Below are positions 35,575 through 45,200 of a stretch of 64,000 nucleotides of DNA, piece after piece. The notes below the pieces were generated by a model. The model worked only from the letters and a program-made list of their open reading frames with translations. It did not search any database and had not been told where the DNA came from. The position numbers were made by a program, and so were the translations under genes. Position 1 is the stretch's first letter. Every line of letters starts with the position of its first letter. Source of the DNA: Hyphococcus sp. (GTDB lineage: Bacteria > Pseudomonadota > Alphaproteobacteria > Caulobacterales > Parvularculaceae); assembly GCA_028284345.1 (NCBI GenBank), contig JANQRY010000006.1:1-64000 (forward strand), read 5' to 3'.

Positions 35575-37443
35575 ATGCGGCCGGATCAGAGCGACGACAT
35601 AGAAGCCCAAGGCGGGGCTGCTGCGCCTTTCGGACGCTCGGTGAGCCGGATGTTCGCCGTGCTGTTCCGTCCGGAAATGGCGCGGTGGCGGTTTCGCATT
35701 GCGCTCGCCTTTTTCCTCACCGTCGGCGCCAAGGGGCTCGCCGTTCTGGCGCCCGTGTTGATGGGCGAGGGCATCAACGCGCTGACAGGGGACGCCAATG
35801 CCGGCGCGCGCCTAGGCGTCGCGGGCCTCTCCTTCGTTGCGCTTCTGGGGTTGTTCGCCGCGGCGCGGTTTCTCGCTGCCGCCCTGCCGATGATCCGCGA
35901 CGCATTTTTCTCGGCGGTGACACAGGACGCCCAGCGATTGATCGCCGTCGATGCGTTTCGTCATGCCCAGCATCTTGACCTGCAGTTTCACCTGACCCGC
36001 CGGTCCGGCGCGCTCAACCGCGTCATCGAACGGGGCGTCACGGCGATGGAATATCTCCTGCGATTCCTGGCGTTCAATATCGGCCCGACCATTGTCGAAC
36101 TCGGCTTTGCGGCGGTCGTGCTGGCGTTGCTGTACGGGATGCAGTTTTCTCTCGCCGCCATCGTAACCGTCGGCGTCTACGCCGTCTTCACGATCGTTGT
36201 CACGGAATGGCGCAACAAACAGCGCCGCGTTCTTAACGAAGCCGATACGCGTCTGCGCGGCATCGCCGTCGACACCCTGACCAATTTTGAAACCGTGAAG
36301 TCTTTCGCCGCCGAAGACCGGGAGGCCGGTCGGTACGACAGCGCCGTGCAGGAATATAACCGCCACTACGTCAAAATCATGCAGTCGCTGGCCGCGCTCA
36401 ATGGCGGTCAGGAATTCATCATGACCGGCGGCCTTCTCGCCGTCGCCATCATGGCCGGCTACGGCGCCGTCAACGGCTCCATGCAGGTCGGCGACGTCAC
36501 GGCGATCATCCTGATGCTGTTCAACATTTATCGGCCGCTCAATATTCTTGGCTGGGCTTGGCGCGAGATTAAGCAGGGCACGGTCGACATTGAAAAACTG
36601 TTCCAGTTGATGGACCGGAAAGCCGGCGTCGCCGACGCGCCGGACGCCGCGGAGTTTCGCCCCGACATCGGCGCCATCCGATTTGAGAATGTGCGCTTCG
36701 CTCATGAAGGCCGCGCCAGCGGCATCAAAGACGTTTCCTTTGACATTCCGGGCGGCGCCTTTGTCGGCATCGTCGGGCCGTCGGGCGCGGGGAAATCGAC
36801 CATCCTCAAGCTGTTGTTCCGGTTTTACGATCCCCATCAGGGCCGCATTGCGATCGACAATCAAAACCTGGCCGACGTCACGCAATTTTCATTGCGCAAG
36901 GCGTTGGGCCTCGTGCCGCAGGAAGTGGTCCTGTTCAACGACACGCTGCGCTTTAATATCGCCTATGCTCATCCCGACGCGTCCGATGAGGAGATCATGA
37001 GAGCGGCCCGGCGGGCGCAGCTCGGCGATTTTATCACGAGCCTGCCGGCCGGTCTTGATACGCGCGTCGGCGAGCGGGGCCTCAAACTTTCCGGTGGTGA
37101 AAAACAGCGCGTGGGCGTCGCCCGGGCGATTCTCGGCGATCCGCCGATCCTGATACTCGATGAGGCGACGTCGTCGCTTGATTCGGGTACGGAGGAAGAG
37201 GTTCAGGCGGCGCTGCGCGAGGCGGCGCGCGGGCGCACCACCGTCGCCGTCGCCCACCGTCTTTCAACGGTCGCCAGCGCCGATTTCATCCTCGTGCTCG
37301 ACGACGGCCGCATTATGGAGCGCGGCTCCCATGATGAGTTGCTTGCTTTGAATGGCGTATACGCCGAGCTATGGCGGCTGCAATCCGGCGGCGAGCCTCA
37401 TACGCACCCGCATCCGGCGTTTGCGCCGCAGTTCGCCAAGTAG
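35575..37443 (+). CDS. Atm1-type ABC exporter (fused permease and ATPase)
   Basis: A 622-residue half-transporter. The N-terminal six-helix domain carries Atm1-like stretches: NEADTRLRGIAVDTLTNFET, FNIYRPLNILGWAWREIKQG and VDIEKLFQLMD. The ATPase domain has Walker A GPSGAGKSTILKLL, the signature LSGGEKQRVGVARAIL, Walker B PILILDEATSSLD and the H-loop VAVAHRLSTV. Atm1 relatives export glutathione-linked sulfur or metal compounds and help with Fe-S biogenesis and heavy-metal tolerance. The protein ends GEPHTHPHPAFAPQFAK, a short His-rich tail that might bind metal. The TAG stop abuts the stop of the convergent kinase gene. Confidence 0.92.
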   Translation: MRPDQSDDIEAQGGAAAPFGRSVSRMFAVLFRPEMARWRFRIALAFFLTVGAKGLAVLAPVLMGEGINALTGDANAGARLGVAGLSFVALLGLFAAARFLAAALPMIRDAFFSAVTQDAQRLIAVDAFRHAQHLDLQFHLTRRSGALNRVIERGVTAMEYLLRFLAFNIGPTIVELGFAAVVLALLYGMQFSLAAIVTVGVYAVFTIVVTEWRNKQRRVLNEADTRLRGIAVDTLTNFETVKSFAAEDREAGRYDSAVQEYNRHYVKIMQSLAALNGGQEFIMTGGLLAVAIMAGYGAVNGSMQVGDVTAIILMLFNIYRPLNILGWAWREIKQGTVDIEKLFQLMDRKAGVADAPDAAEFRPDIGAIRFENVRFAHEGRASGIKDVSFDIPGGAFVGIVGPSGAGKSTILKLLFRFYDPHQGRIAIDNQNLADVTQFSLRKALGLVPQEVVLFNDTLRFNIAYAHPDASDEEIMRAARRAQLGDFITSLPAGLDTRVGERGLKLSGGEKQRVGVARAILGDPPILILDEATSSLDSGTEEEVQAALREAARGRTTVAVAHRLSTVASADFILVLDDGRIMERGSHDELLALNGVYAELWRLQSGGEPHTHPHPAFAPQFAK

Positions 37444-40400
37444 CTATTTTGCCGCGGCGACGGGCGCCGGTTTGGTCCATTTTTCAAGGACCTCAAAGAG
37501 CGGGCCCTCTTTGACCGGCTTCGGCAGATAATCGTCCATCCCGGCGTCGATGCAGCGTTGGCGGTCTTCCCGCATGGCGTGCGCCGTGACGCCGATGATC
37601 GGCGTGTGATCGCCGGATTTTCCCTGTCGCCGGCGAATTTCCGCCGTTGCGGCTGCGCCGTCCATGACGGGCATGGAAACGTCCATCAGGATAATATCGA
37701 AATTGCCCTTGTCGTGCATGTCGAGGGCTTCCGCGCCGTCGCTGGCGATTGCCACATCGCAGCCGAATTTTTGCAGCATCGCTTTGATGACCATCTGGTT
37801 GACCAGATTATCCTCGGCGATGAGCACGTTCAACGCGCCGCCGGACTCATTGTTGAGACGATTGCCGCGACTGAATTCTCGATTTTCTGTTTGCAATGCG
37901 TCGGCGGCGCCTTTCGCCGCATTGATCGCTGCGTCGCCGACTGCCGAGACGATCGCATCGAGTAGCATGGACGCGCGCGCCGGTTTGACGAGATAAGCGG
38001 CGAAGAGCCCGCCCGCCAACCCGGCCGGATCGCCTTTGCGCCCCGCCGACGTCAGAAGGATCATTGGCGTTTGCGCGATGGCGTCGTCGTCCCGGATGCG
38101 CGTCGCCAGTTCAACGCCGTCCATATCCGGCATCTGATAATCCAATATGGCGATCGTATAAGGGTTGTCGGCGGGGCGCGCGCGCATGGCGGCGATCACC
38201 TCGTCGCATGTTTCAAAGGCGTCGGACGCGAGCCCCCAGGACGACAGTTGTTCCGTTAAAATCGTGCGGTTCACTTCGTTATCGTCAACGATCAGGGCGC
38301 GTCTGTTTTCAAAAAACCCGGCCGGCGCCTTGACGCTTGCAAGGTGCGTTTCGTCAATACGCAGCGGCAGCCGGACGATGAAGGTCGATCCTTCGCCCAA
38401 CGCGCTTTTCACGCTGATCTCGCCGCCCATCGCTTCGACCATTCGTTTGCTGATGGAAAGACCGAGACCGGCGCCGTCATGGCGTCGCGCGGTCGATCCG
38501 TCGACTTGTTCGAACGCGTCAAAAATCGCATGCCGTTTCGAATCGGGAATGCCGCAGCCGGTGTCCTTTACCGATATCTCCACCTCGGTGATTTCGCCGC
38601 GGGACCGGCCGGAGACTTCGATCAATACGTGGCCGTCATCGGTGAATTTGACGGCGTTGCCGATGAGATTGGTGACGACCTGGCGTACGCGCCCCGGATC
38701 GCCGATATACCCGCATTGCAGGTCCGGCTGAAACCGCACCAGCATTTCAAGCCCCTTTTCCTCAACGCGCAGGGACAACAGACTTGCGATGTCTTCAATC
38801 GTCGCGCGCAAGTCGAAAGGTTCGTTGACGACGCGGAATTTGCCGGCTTCGAGACGTGAAAAGTCAAGAATATCGTTGATGATCTTCAAGAGCGCATCGC
38901 CGGAACTGACGATGACCCGCGCCATTTCCTTCTGCTTGTCGTCAAGCTCGGAGTCGAGGAGCAAAGACGCCATGCCGACAACGCCGTTCATCGGCGTACG
39001 GATTTCATGGCTCATATTGGCGAGGAATTCCGACTTCGCGCGGTTCGCCGATTCGGCGGCGTCCTTTGAAGTCGTCAGCTCCTCGGTAAGACGGCGAAGT
39101 TCGTCTTCGCGAGTCATCGCCTCCGTGACGTCGCTATAGGTTACGACCGTGCCGCCGCTTGGGCGGCTGCGTATGCTCTCTTCAACGGCTCGGCCGTCTT
39201 TCTGGCGGCGAACGGTGCGAAAGGTCCTGCCTTCGTCAAGCGTTTCCTGGCAGTCCTCAAAGAACGCCGCCACGCTGTCATATTCATAGACGCCATGCTT
39301 GATGCCGATTTCGAGGACGTCGCGAATGTCGGCGCCGGCAGCCCAGAGCGCTGCGGGCAGGCCCGACATGACATGGGCTTTTTCGTTAGTCTCGGCGATC
39401 TTGTAGTCGCCGTTGATAACGACAAGGCCCTGTTCCATCGACTCCAGCACCTCTGTGAGCAGTTGTCGGCGCTGTTCGATATCGGCCGTGCGTTCGAGAA
39501 CAATTTCTTCAAGCCGCGTATTGGCGGCGACCAGCGCGCGTTCCGCTTCGACCCGCTCCGTGACGTCGCGCGCCGTACCCCTGTAGCCGCAAAACGCGCC
39601 GGCGTCGTCGAAGATCGGTTTGGCGCTGCGTTCGAGCCAGAGCGTATCGCCGTCCTCGCGTTCGATCGCGTGGACAAATCCGGAGAATGGTTTTCGCGCC
39701 TCGACCAGCCGGCGCAGAAGGGCCCAGTCGGTTTGATCGCAAGCCGGACCGTCAAGCGGTATCTTTGCGCCAATGAATGTCTGGTGATCAATGCCGGTCG
39801 CTTTTGAAGCCCGCGCGGAAATAAAGGTGTAGGCGAGGTCGCTGTCGACTTCCCATTCCCAGTCGCTGGCCGATTCCGCGAGATCGCGATGGCGTTGTTC
39901 GCTCTCCTTGAGTTGTTTCTCGGCGCGCATTCGTTTGGTGATGTCGCGCGTCCACCCGATATATCCCTTATAGGCGCCGTCCTCGCCCCATTTCGGCTGG
40001 CCGGTGATGGAGAGATGGAGCGTCTCGCCGTCGGCGGAGTCAAGGTAGTATCGGACATCGCGAAAGGCCTGGCGGCGGGCGACAAGATCTCGCGCAAGCG
40101 CGGCGACAGCCTTGTTGCTTTCGGAACGGCTGAAAAATTTGCTCACGTCGTGGCCCAGAAAATCCTCGCGCCGCAAGCCTGTTATCAATTCGAAATTTTC
40201 CGAAACATAGGTCAGTTTGCCGTCGGCGTTGCGTTCCCACGCCCAGTCCGACGCGGTTTCGATGAAGGATCGCAGGCTATTGCGCGCTTCGTCGGCGGTT
40301 GCGGCGATTTTTTCTTCCTGACGAATGAGTTCGGTGATCATTTCCCCATAGCGGCTGACCAGAAGCGATCCGCATAATGCGCCCGTCACCTGAACGGCGC

Positions 40401-40926
40401 CAAAGATGATGCGCATGCCATCGCCATGGGCCATCATCGCGAGACCGTACGGAATCATGCAGATGATGATTGCCGCCGCGGATGCGCGCGGCGCGGACGC
40501 CAGCGCGAAGGCGCCGGAAATACCGCAAAACGCTGTCCACAAACCGATGATCATGGCGCGGCCGAAGTCGGCGTCCGTGGAGAAATGCACCGCAAAAAGA
40601 GTGCACGCCGCGGACAGGCCAATGATCAACGGCGTCGTCCCCGCGACGCGCGCCCGCTTTTCCGCGCTGGACAGAGCGTCGACGTCAAGTCTGCGCCAAT
40701 AGATGATGCGGCGCACCAGAAAAATGAGCAGAATGGCGAAACCGAGAAACGCCGTAAACAGGTTTTCGGGGCGCGTCTGCGTCAGGATCAGCGCGCTGCA
40801 AAGGCCGATCGCCAACAGCGCAATCGGTATTTGTTTCTTGAACTCGCGCAATTGCCGGTCGATCAGCGTATCAGACGCTTCCGGCCCACGAACTGCCGCC
40901 GTCATGGATTTTAAAAATTTCTGCAC
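37444..40926 (-). CDS. Hybrid sensor histidine kinase with three PAS domains and two receivers
   Basis: An 1160-residue protein. Residues about 35-200 hold six or seven membrane helices. Three PAS domains follow: about 220-335 (SFIETASDWAWERNADGKLT), 345-465 (DLAESASDWEWEVDSDLAYT) and 490-600 (LESMEQGLVVINGDYKIAET). The HisKA box is FLANMSHEIRTPMNGVVGMA with His640, the ATPase domain has NAVKFTDDG and GAGLGLSISKRMVEAMGG. Receiver 1 has RALIVDDNEVNRTIL and ILDYQMPDMDG, receiver 2 LIAEDNLVNQMVI and ILMDVSMPVMDG. There is no Hpt domain, so phosphate must pass to a separate phosphotransferase. It is a single gene; the signal is unknown. Confidence 0.93.
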   Translation of the reverse strand: MQKFLKSMTAAVRGPEASDTLIDRQLREFKKQIPIALLAIGLCSALILTQTRPENLFTAFLGFAILLIFLVRRIIYWRRLDVDALSSAEKRARVAGTTPLIIGLSAACTLFAVHFSTDADFGRAMIIGLWTAFCGISGAFALASAPRASAAAIIICMIPYGLAMMAHGDGMRIIFGAVQVTGALCGSLLVSRYGEMITELIRQEEKIAATADEARNSLRSFIETASDWAWERNADGKLTYVSENFELITGLRREDFLGHDVSKFFSRSESNKAVAALARDLVARRQAFRDVRYYLDSADGETLHLSITGQPKWGEDGAYKGYIGWTRDITKRMRAEKQLKESEQRHRDLAESASDWEWEVDSDLAYTFISARASKATGIDHQTFIGAKIPLDGPACDQTDWALLRRLVEARKPFSGFVHAIEREDGDTLWLERSAKPIFDDAGAFCGYRGTARDVTERVEAERALVAANTRLEEIVLERTADIEQRRQLLTEVLESMEQGLVVINGDYKIAETNEKAHVMSGLPAALWAAGADIRDVLEIGIKHGVYEYDSVAAFFEDCQETLDEGRTFRTVRRQKDGRAVEESIRSRPSGGTVVTYSDVTEAMTREDELRRLTEELTTSKDAAESANRAKSEFLANMSHEIRTPMNGVVGMASLLLDSELDDKQKEMARVIVSSGDALLKIINDILDFSRLEAGKFRVVNEPFDLRATIEDIASLLSLRVEEKGLEMLVRFQPDLQCGYIGDPGRVRQVVTNLIGNAVKFTDDGHVLIEVSGRSRGEITEVEISVKDTGCGIPDSKRHAIFDAFEQVDGSTARRHDGAGLGLSISKRMVEAMGGEISVKSALGEGSTFIVRLPLRIDETHLASVKAPAGFFENRRALIVDDNEVNRTILTEQLSSWGLASDAFETCDEVIAAMRARPADNPYTIAILDYQMPDMDGVELATRIRDDDAIAQTPMILLTSAGRKGDPAGLAGGLFAAYLVKPARASMLLDAIVSAVGDAAINAAKGAADALQTENREFSRGNRLNNESGGALNVLIAEDNLVNQMVIKAMLQKFGCDVAIASDGAEALDMHDKGNFDIILMDVSMPVMDGAAATAEIRRRQGKSGDHTPIIGVTAHAMREDRQRCIDAGMDDYLPKPVKEGPLFEVLEKWTKPAPVAAAK

Positions 40927-41109
40927 GCCTAACGAGCCCGCTGGTATTGATCAACGCGAAATGATTAAGGACCGGGGTTAATTCGGCGTATAAATCGCGC
41001 GAATGGTCGATTTCCGCGATTAACGCCTGCGCTTGCAGCCGCAGATTTGTTAAGGAGTTGGCGCCATTTCGTTTGTTAAATCTTACCGTCGCAGAAAAGC
41101 GGGCTGACC

Positions 41110-42078
41110 TTGCGCTTATCGCCGCCATCATCACGGGTTGTTTTTGCAGACGCGCCGGCGTTTTATGAACAAACGATTGCGCCGCAGGTCGCCCTTGCGG
41201 AAAAGCGCCGGCGCCGGGCGGTGCGTGAGGCGCTGGTCATTACGGGCGCATCGATCCTGGCTGTTGCGGCTTTTTTCTATATCGGCGGGGACGTCGGGGC
41301 GATCGCGGCGATGATCGCCGGCATGATCGGGATCGCCGCCGCCGGCGCGCGCCTCAACCGCACGCGCGGAGAGATTACCGATGCGTTAATCGGCCGCTTC
41401 GCGACGCATTTTGGATTCAACTATGCGCGAACGCGTCCGCGCCCGGCATATTGCGGGCCGTTTATCCAGTTTGGTCTGCTGCGCCGCTTCAATCGGGAGC
41501 GTTGGGAGGACGAGATCGCCGGCGTTCATGACGGCGTCGGGTTCTCCCTCATCGAGGCGCATTTGAAATATCGGACAGGCGGGCGAAAGAAACGCACCCG
41601 GACTGTTTTTCACGGCCAACTCATCGTCGTAGACTACCCGCGACCGTTTGCGGGGACGACGGTGGTCAAACGGGACGCCGGGCTCCTCAACGCGGTTGCA
41701 AAACCCGGCGGGGCGTTCAAACGCGTGGGGCTCGCCTCGTCGCGGTTTGAAAAATCGTTCGAAGCGTGGTCGACGGATCAGGTTGAGGCGCGGGCGCTGC
41801 TCGACCCCGTGATGCTCGAACGATTTAAAGAGTTGGAGCGTCTGTTCGAGGGTGCAAAATTGCGCGCGGCCTTTACCCAAGGCAAGTTATACATTGCGCT
41901 CAACGTGGGGGACCGGCTGAATATCGGCACGATGTTCCGGCCAATCGACGGACCGGCCCGCGCAGGCCGCCTGCTGAAAGAATTCGATCTCATTTTCGAC
42001 CTGATCGACGTAGCCACGCGCCGCGCAGGCGCGCCGCTCAACACGGCGCTTTCTATTGAGGACGTCCGCGCGGGGTAG
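41110..42078 (+). CDS. DUF3137 domain-containing membrane protein
   Basis: A 322-residue protein with two adjacent helices near residues 43-82 (VITGASILAVAAFFYIGGDV and then AIAAMIAGMIGIAAAGA), followed by a cytoplasmic domain typical of DUF3137: DEIAGVHDGVGFSLIEAHL, TVFHGQLIVVDYPRPFAGTT, and KLYIALNVGDRLNIGTMF near the end. No ATG or GTG is available before the first helix; a TTG at 41110 is the best start, without a good ribosome binding site. Divergent from the hybrid kinase. Function unknown. Confidence 0.78.
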   Translation: MRLSPPSSRVVFADAPAFYEQTIAPQVALAEKRRRRAVREALVITGASILAVAAFFYIGGDVGAIAAMIAGMIGIAAAGARLNRTRGEITDALIGRFATHFGFNYARTRPRPAYCGPFIQFGLLRRFNRERWEDEIAGVHDGVGFSLIEAHLKYRTGGRKKRTRTVFHGQLIVVDYPRPFAGTTVVKRDAGLLNAVAKPGGAFKRVGLASSRFEKSFEAWSTDQVEARALLDPVMLERFKELERLFEGAKLRAAFTQGKLYIALNVGDRLNIGTMFRPIDGPARAGRLLKEFDLIFDLIDVATRRAGAPLNTALSIEDVRAG

Positions 42079-42102
42079 GGCGTTGCCTTTCAGGCGGACC
42101 TG

Positions 42103-42459
42103 TTAAGCCGCAGGGCCTTGCGGGCCTTCGCCATACTGGTTCGGTCCGTCGGACGGCTTGGTTAGGAAGATCAGGGCGATGATCAAGTTCACAAGCGGAA
42201 TGAACAGCAGAATGACCCACCAGGCTTCTTTGCCGATATCGTGAAAGCGGCGAATGCCGACGGCGACGCTTGGGACGATCAGCGCGAGCCAGTAGACCGT
42301 GCTTAACAAGCCGATGCCGATCGCGCCGGCGATGAAGGAAACGACGACAGCGCCGATGAAATAAGCAAGGGCCCACCACCAGAACTCTGCGCGGCCCGAG
42401 CGACCGTCAAACTGGGCGTAATTATTCAGCACCGTTTTTACCGATTGCATGATGTCCAT
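42103..42459 (-). CDS. DUF805 domain-containing membrane protein
   Basis: A 118-residue protein with three or four helices. The DUF805 pattern is clear: FDGRSGRAEFWWWALAYFI at the start of helix 1, LIVPSVAVGIRRFHDIGKEA in the loop with the conserved R-R-x-H-D, and WVILLFIPLVNLIIALIFL near the end, followed by a Gly/Pro tail. The family is widespread in bacteria and phages with no known function. Tail-to-tail with DUF3137. Confidence 0.88.
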   Translation of the reverse strand: MDIMQSVKTVLNNYAQFDGRSGRAEFWWWALAYFIGAVVVSFIAGAIGIGLLSTVYWLALIVPSVAVGIRRFHDIGKEAWWVILLFIPLVNLIIALIFLTKPSDGPNQYGEGPQGPAA

Positions 42460-42521
42460 GAAGCGTCTCCCGCGTTAGGCCCGTAAGATTAGGGTTGTTC
42501 GGAATAAGGCGCAAATCGGCG

Positions 42522-43607
42522 CTAGCGTACGAGAATCAGGCGTTCCGCGGCGCGGGTGACGCCGGTGTAAAGCCAGCGGCGGCTGTGTTCGCGAAACATG
42601 TAGCTCTCATCGAAGAGGACCACATTATCCCATTGCGAGCCCTGCGCCTTGTGGACGGTGAGGGCGTAGCCGTAATCGAATTCGTCGGCGCTTTTGCGCT
42701 GCGTCCACGGCACGCTTTCGGGGCCGTCGAGAAAAAAGCCACGGGGGACGGACACCGTGACCGACTTGCCGCCTTCTTCGGGCGCAACCGAGAACCGTAC
42801 GCGGGCCCCGCGCGGGCTCATCTGGCGTTTCACGGTCCATACGCCGCCATTAAGGAGGCCCTTTTTCTTGTTGTTCCGCAGGCAGACAAGTTTTTCGCCG
42901 GCTTCCGGGGTCGGCCCCGTAAACCCGTGCAACTCCCGCAGCCGGTCGTTATAACGTTTGCGCGTCTTGTTTGCGCCGACGAGGATCTGGTCAGCGGCCA
43001 TGATCTCGTCCGTTGAGATATCGCGGCGGGAGATAACGCGGCATGCTTCCGACGGTTCGTCAAATTCGCCGCCTTCGCGGATCGCCATGGAAAGGCGAAT
43101 GATGGGATTGTCCGCCGCCTGGCGATGGATTTCCGTCAGCATGAAATCCGGCTCGGCCTCTGTGAAAAAGCCGCCGCCTTTCACCGGCGGCAATTGCGCC
43201 GGATCGCCGAGCACAAGCACGGGCTTGCCGAACGACAGAAGATCGCGGCCCAGATCCTCGTCGACCATGGAGCACTCGTCGATGATGATGAGGTCCGCCT
43301 TTGACGCCGGCGCGTCATGGCGCAGGGCGAAGGACGGTTCGCCCTCTTCGTCGGCGGCCGACGGGCGATAGATCAGGGCGTGGATGGTCGTCGCCCCGAC
43401 GCAGCCCTTTTGACGCATCACATGGGCGGCCTTGCCGGTGAACGCCGCAAAGGCGACGTCGCCGCCGGCGTTTTCGGCGAAATGCCGCGCCAGGGTCGTC
43501 TTGCCGGCGCCGGCGTAGCCGAACAATCGGAAGACGGGCGCCGACCCGTCGCGCAGCCAGCGGTCGACGGCCTTGAGCGCGTCGTCCTGTTCAGGGGACC
43601 ATTCCAC
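42522..43607 (-). CDS. RecD-like superfamily 1 DNA helicase (Dda type)
   Basis: A 361-residue SF1B helicase. Walker A is FGYAGAGKTTLARHF, motif Ia is FTGKAAHVM, motif II is LIIIDECSMVDEDLG, motif III is VLGDPAQLPPVKGGG, and motifs V/VI are YALTVHKAQGSQWDNVV and LYTGVTRAAERL. It is shorter than RecD2 and lacks the N-terminal HhH region, so it is closer to phage-type Dda and other single-protein helicases. The stop of xth overlaps its start by one base, linking it to a repair enzyme. Confidence 0.88.
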   Translation of the reverse strand: MEWSPEQDDALKAVDRWLRDGSAPVFRLFGYAGAGKTTLARHFAENAGGDVAFAAFTGKAAHVMRQKGCVGATTIHALIYRPSAADEEGEPSFALRHDAPASKADLIIIDECSMVDEDLGRDLLSFGKPVLVLGDPAQLPPVKGGGFFTEAEPDFMLTEIHRQAADNPIIRLSMAIREGGEFDEPSEACRVISRRDISTDEIMAADQILVGANKTRKRYNDRLRELHGFTGPTPEAGEKLVCLRNNKKKGLLNGGVWTVKRQMSPRGARVRFSVAPEEGGKSVTVSVPRGFFLDGPESVPWTQRKSADEFDYGYALTVHKAQGSQWDNVVLFDESYMFREHSRRWLYTGVTRAAERLILVR

Positions 43608-44404
43608 TAATTCAAGTCCGCCCAGACCGGCACATGATCCGACGGTTTTTCCTTGCCCCGTTCGGACCGGTCGACGCCGGCGTCCCTGAAGCGGTCGGCG
43701 GCCTGGGGGCTCATCAAGAGATGATCGATGCGGATGCCGTGATCTTTTTCCCAGGCGCCGCGCTGGTAGTCCCAGAACGTGTAGCGCACGCCCGTCGGGT
43801 CCGCCTGCCGCAGCGCGTCAGTGAGGCCGAGATTGACGATCTCGCGGAAGGCGCGGAGGGTTTCCTCCCGGTAAAGCGCGTCGCCCCACCAGCCGGCGGG
43901 ATCGTGGACATCCTCCGCCTGCGGAATGACATTATAGTCGCCGGCGAGGACGAACGCCTCTTCCTGCGCGAGCAGGGTTTCCGCGCGTTTTTTGAGGCGC
44001 TTCATCCATTTCAGTTTGTAGTCGTATTTCGGTCCCGGCGCCGGATTGCCGTTGGGCAGGTAAAGGCCGCCAACGCGGACAGGCGCCGCATCGCCCTTGT
44101 CACTGGACAGGGGCATGACCAGCGCTTCGATGTAGCGCGCCTGTTCATCGTCCTTGTCTCCGGGCAGGCCGCGCACGACGTCGTCCACGGGGAACTTCGA
44201 TAGCAACGCGACGCCGTTATAGGTTTTCTGGCCGTGGACCTCGACATTATAGCCGCGGTCCTCGAAGTCGCCGGCCGGAAACTTCTCATCGACGCATTTG
44301 ATTTCCTGCAAGACCGCGACGTCGGGCGCCGCCTTGTCGAACCATTCGAGAATGCGCGGCAGGCGGGCGTTGATCGAATTGACGTTGAAGGTGGCGATTT
44401 TCAT
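43607..44404 (-). CDS. xth: Exodeoxyribonuclease III
   Basis: AP endonuclease and 3'-5' exonuclease of base excision repair. The 265-residue protein has the EEP-superfamily marks: MKIATFNVNSINARLP, VAVLQEIKCVDEKFP with the metal-binding Glu, LAGDYNVIPQAEDVHDP, RYTFWDYQRGAWEKDHGIRI and the C-terminal EKPSDHVPVWADL with the catalytic Asp-His. The gene ends one base into the start of the helicase gene, so the pair is co-transcribed. Confidence 0.95.
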   Translation of the reverse strand: MKIATFNVNSINARLPRILEWFDKAAPDVAVLQEIKCVDEKFPAGDFEDRGYNVEVHGQKTYNGVALLSKFPVDDVVRGLPGDKDDEQARYIEALVMPLSSDKGDAAPVRVGGLYLPNGNPAPGPKYDYKLKWMKRLKKRAETLLAQEEAFVLAGDYNVIPQAEDVHDPAGWWGDALYREETLRAFREIVNLGLTDALRQADPTGVRYTFWDYQRGAWEKDHGIRIDHLLMSPQAADRFRDAGVDRSERGKEKPSDHVPVWADLN

Positions 44405-44546
44405 AAGAAGCGATATCCAAATGCGAACAGGCCGCGGTGATCATTGTTTCCGAATCCGGCGCCACCATATAGCGCCGTGCGGCGTTTCTTAAAGGATTTA
44501 CCGCAAGGTTTCGCCGTCGCTATCGTTATGGGAGGTTTTCCCCGCC

Positions 44547-45194
44547 GTGAACGCCCGCCTCACGCCGCTGCTGATCCTCGCGCTGTTCGCGGCGGCGTTC
44601 GTTCTGATGCAGTGGAATGAACGCCGGTTCCTGGCCGACGAAGGCCGCCTCGTCATCCGTGAAGACCCCGCGCGCGACGCGGTCGTACTGTTGTGGTCGG
44701 GCGGCGTCGATGCACCTATGGCGCGCCGCTTCGAGGAGGCCTATGCCGAGTATAGCGAGCGCGCATCGACATTCGTCGTCGTCTTGAATTCGCCGGGCGG
44801 GGCCATCGCGGAAGGCAAGCGCGTGGTGCGCCTGCTCGATCGCATAAAGCGCACCCATAATGTGGAAACGCGGGTCGGGCCGGGCCACAATTGCCTCTCC
44901 ATGTGCGTGCCGATTTTTCTGAAAGGCGACGTGCGGGTCGCCGCGCCCGATGCGCGGTTCATGTTTCACGAACCGTCCTCCTACGACTCGTTTACCGGGG
45001 AACGCGCAAACGAACCGGCCTTCGAACGGCGCTTTGTCGCTGACCGCTTTTTTGATCGCTACTTCGAAAACTCGCCTATGACGCCAGCCTGGCGCGCCGA
45101 GCTTGAGCGCGCATGGGTCGGGCGGGATGTCTGGAAATCCGGCGAGGATCTGTGGCGCGAAAATTCCGGCGTGCTGACGGCGCTCGCTGAATAA
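44547..45194 (+). CDS. Membrane-anchored ClpP-like (COG3904) protein
   Basis: A 215-residue protein with one N-terminal helix (LTPLLILALFAAAFVLMQW) and a ClpP/crotonase-fold domain outside the membrane. FVVVLNSPGGAIAEGKRVVR gives the oxyanion-hole glycines, HNCLSMCVPIFLKGDVRVAA has a Ser between two Cys where the nucleophile is expected, and FMFHEPSS supplies the His. Relatives are called periplasmic proteins of unknown role; proteolysis is inferred from the fold only. The start is a GTG with GGGAGG rather far upstream. Confidence 0.78.
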   Translation: MNARLTPLLILALFAAAFVLMQWNERRFLADEGRLVIREDPARDAVVLLWSGGVDAPMARRFEEAYAEYSERASTFVVVLNSPGGAIAEGKRVVRLLDRIKRTHNVETRVGPGHNCLSMCVPIFLKGDVRVAAPDARFMFHEPSSYDSFTGERANEPAFERRFVADRFFDRYFENSPMTPAWRAELERAWVGRDVWKSGEDLWRENSGVLTALAE

Positions 45195-45200
45195 GGCGGA

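Noticed and set aside
40965-40981. TTAA-N9-TTAA in front of the hybrid kinase, considered as a CtrA box
   Set aside because: The spacing is 9 bases; CtrA sites need 7.
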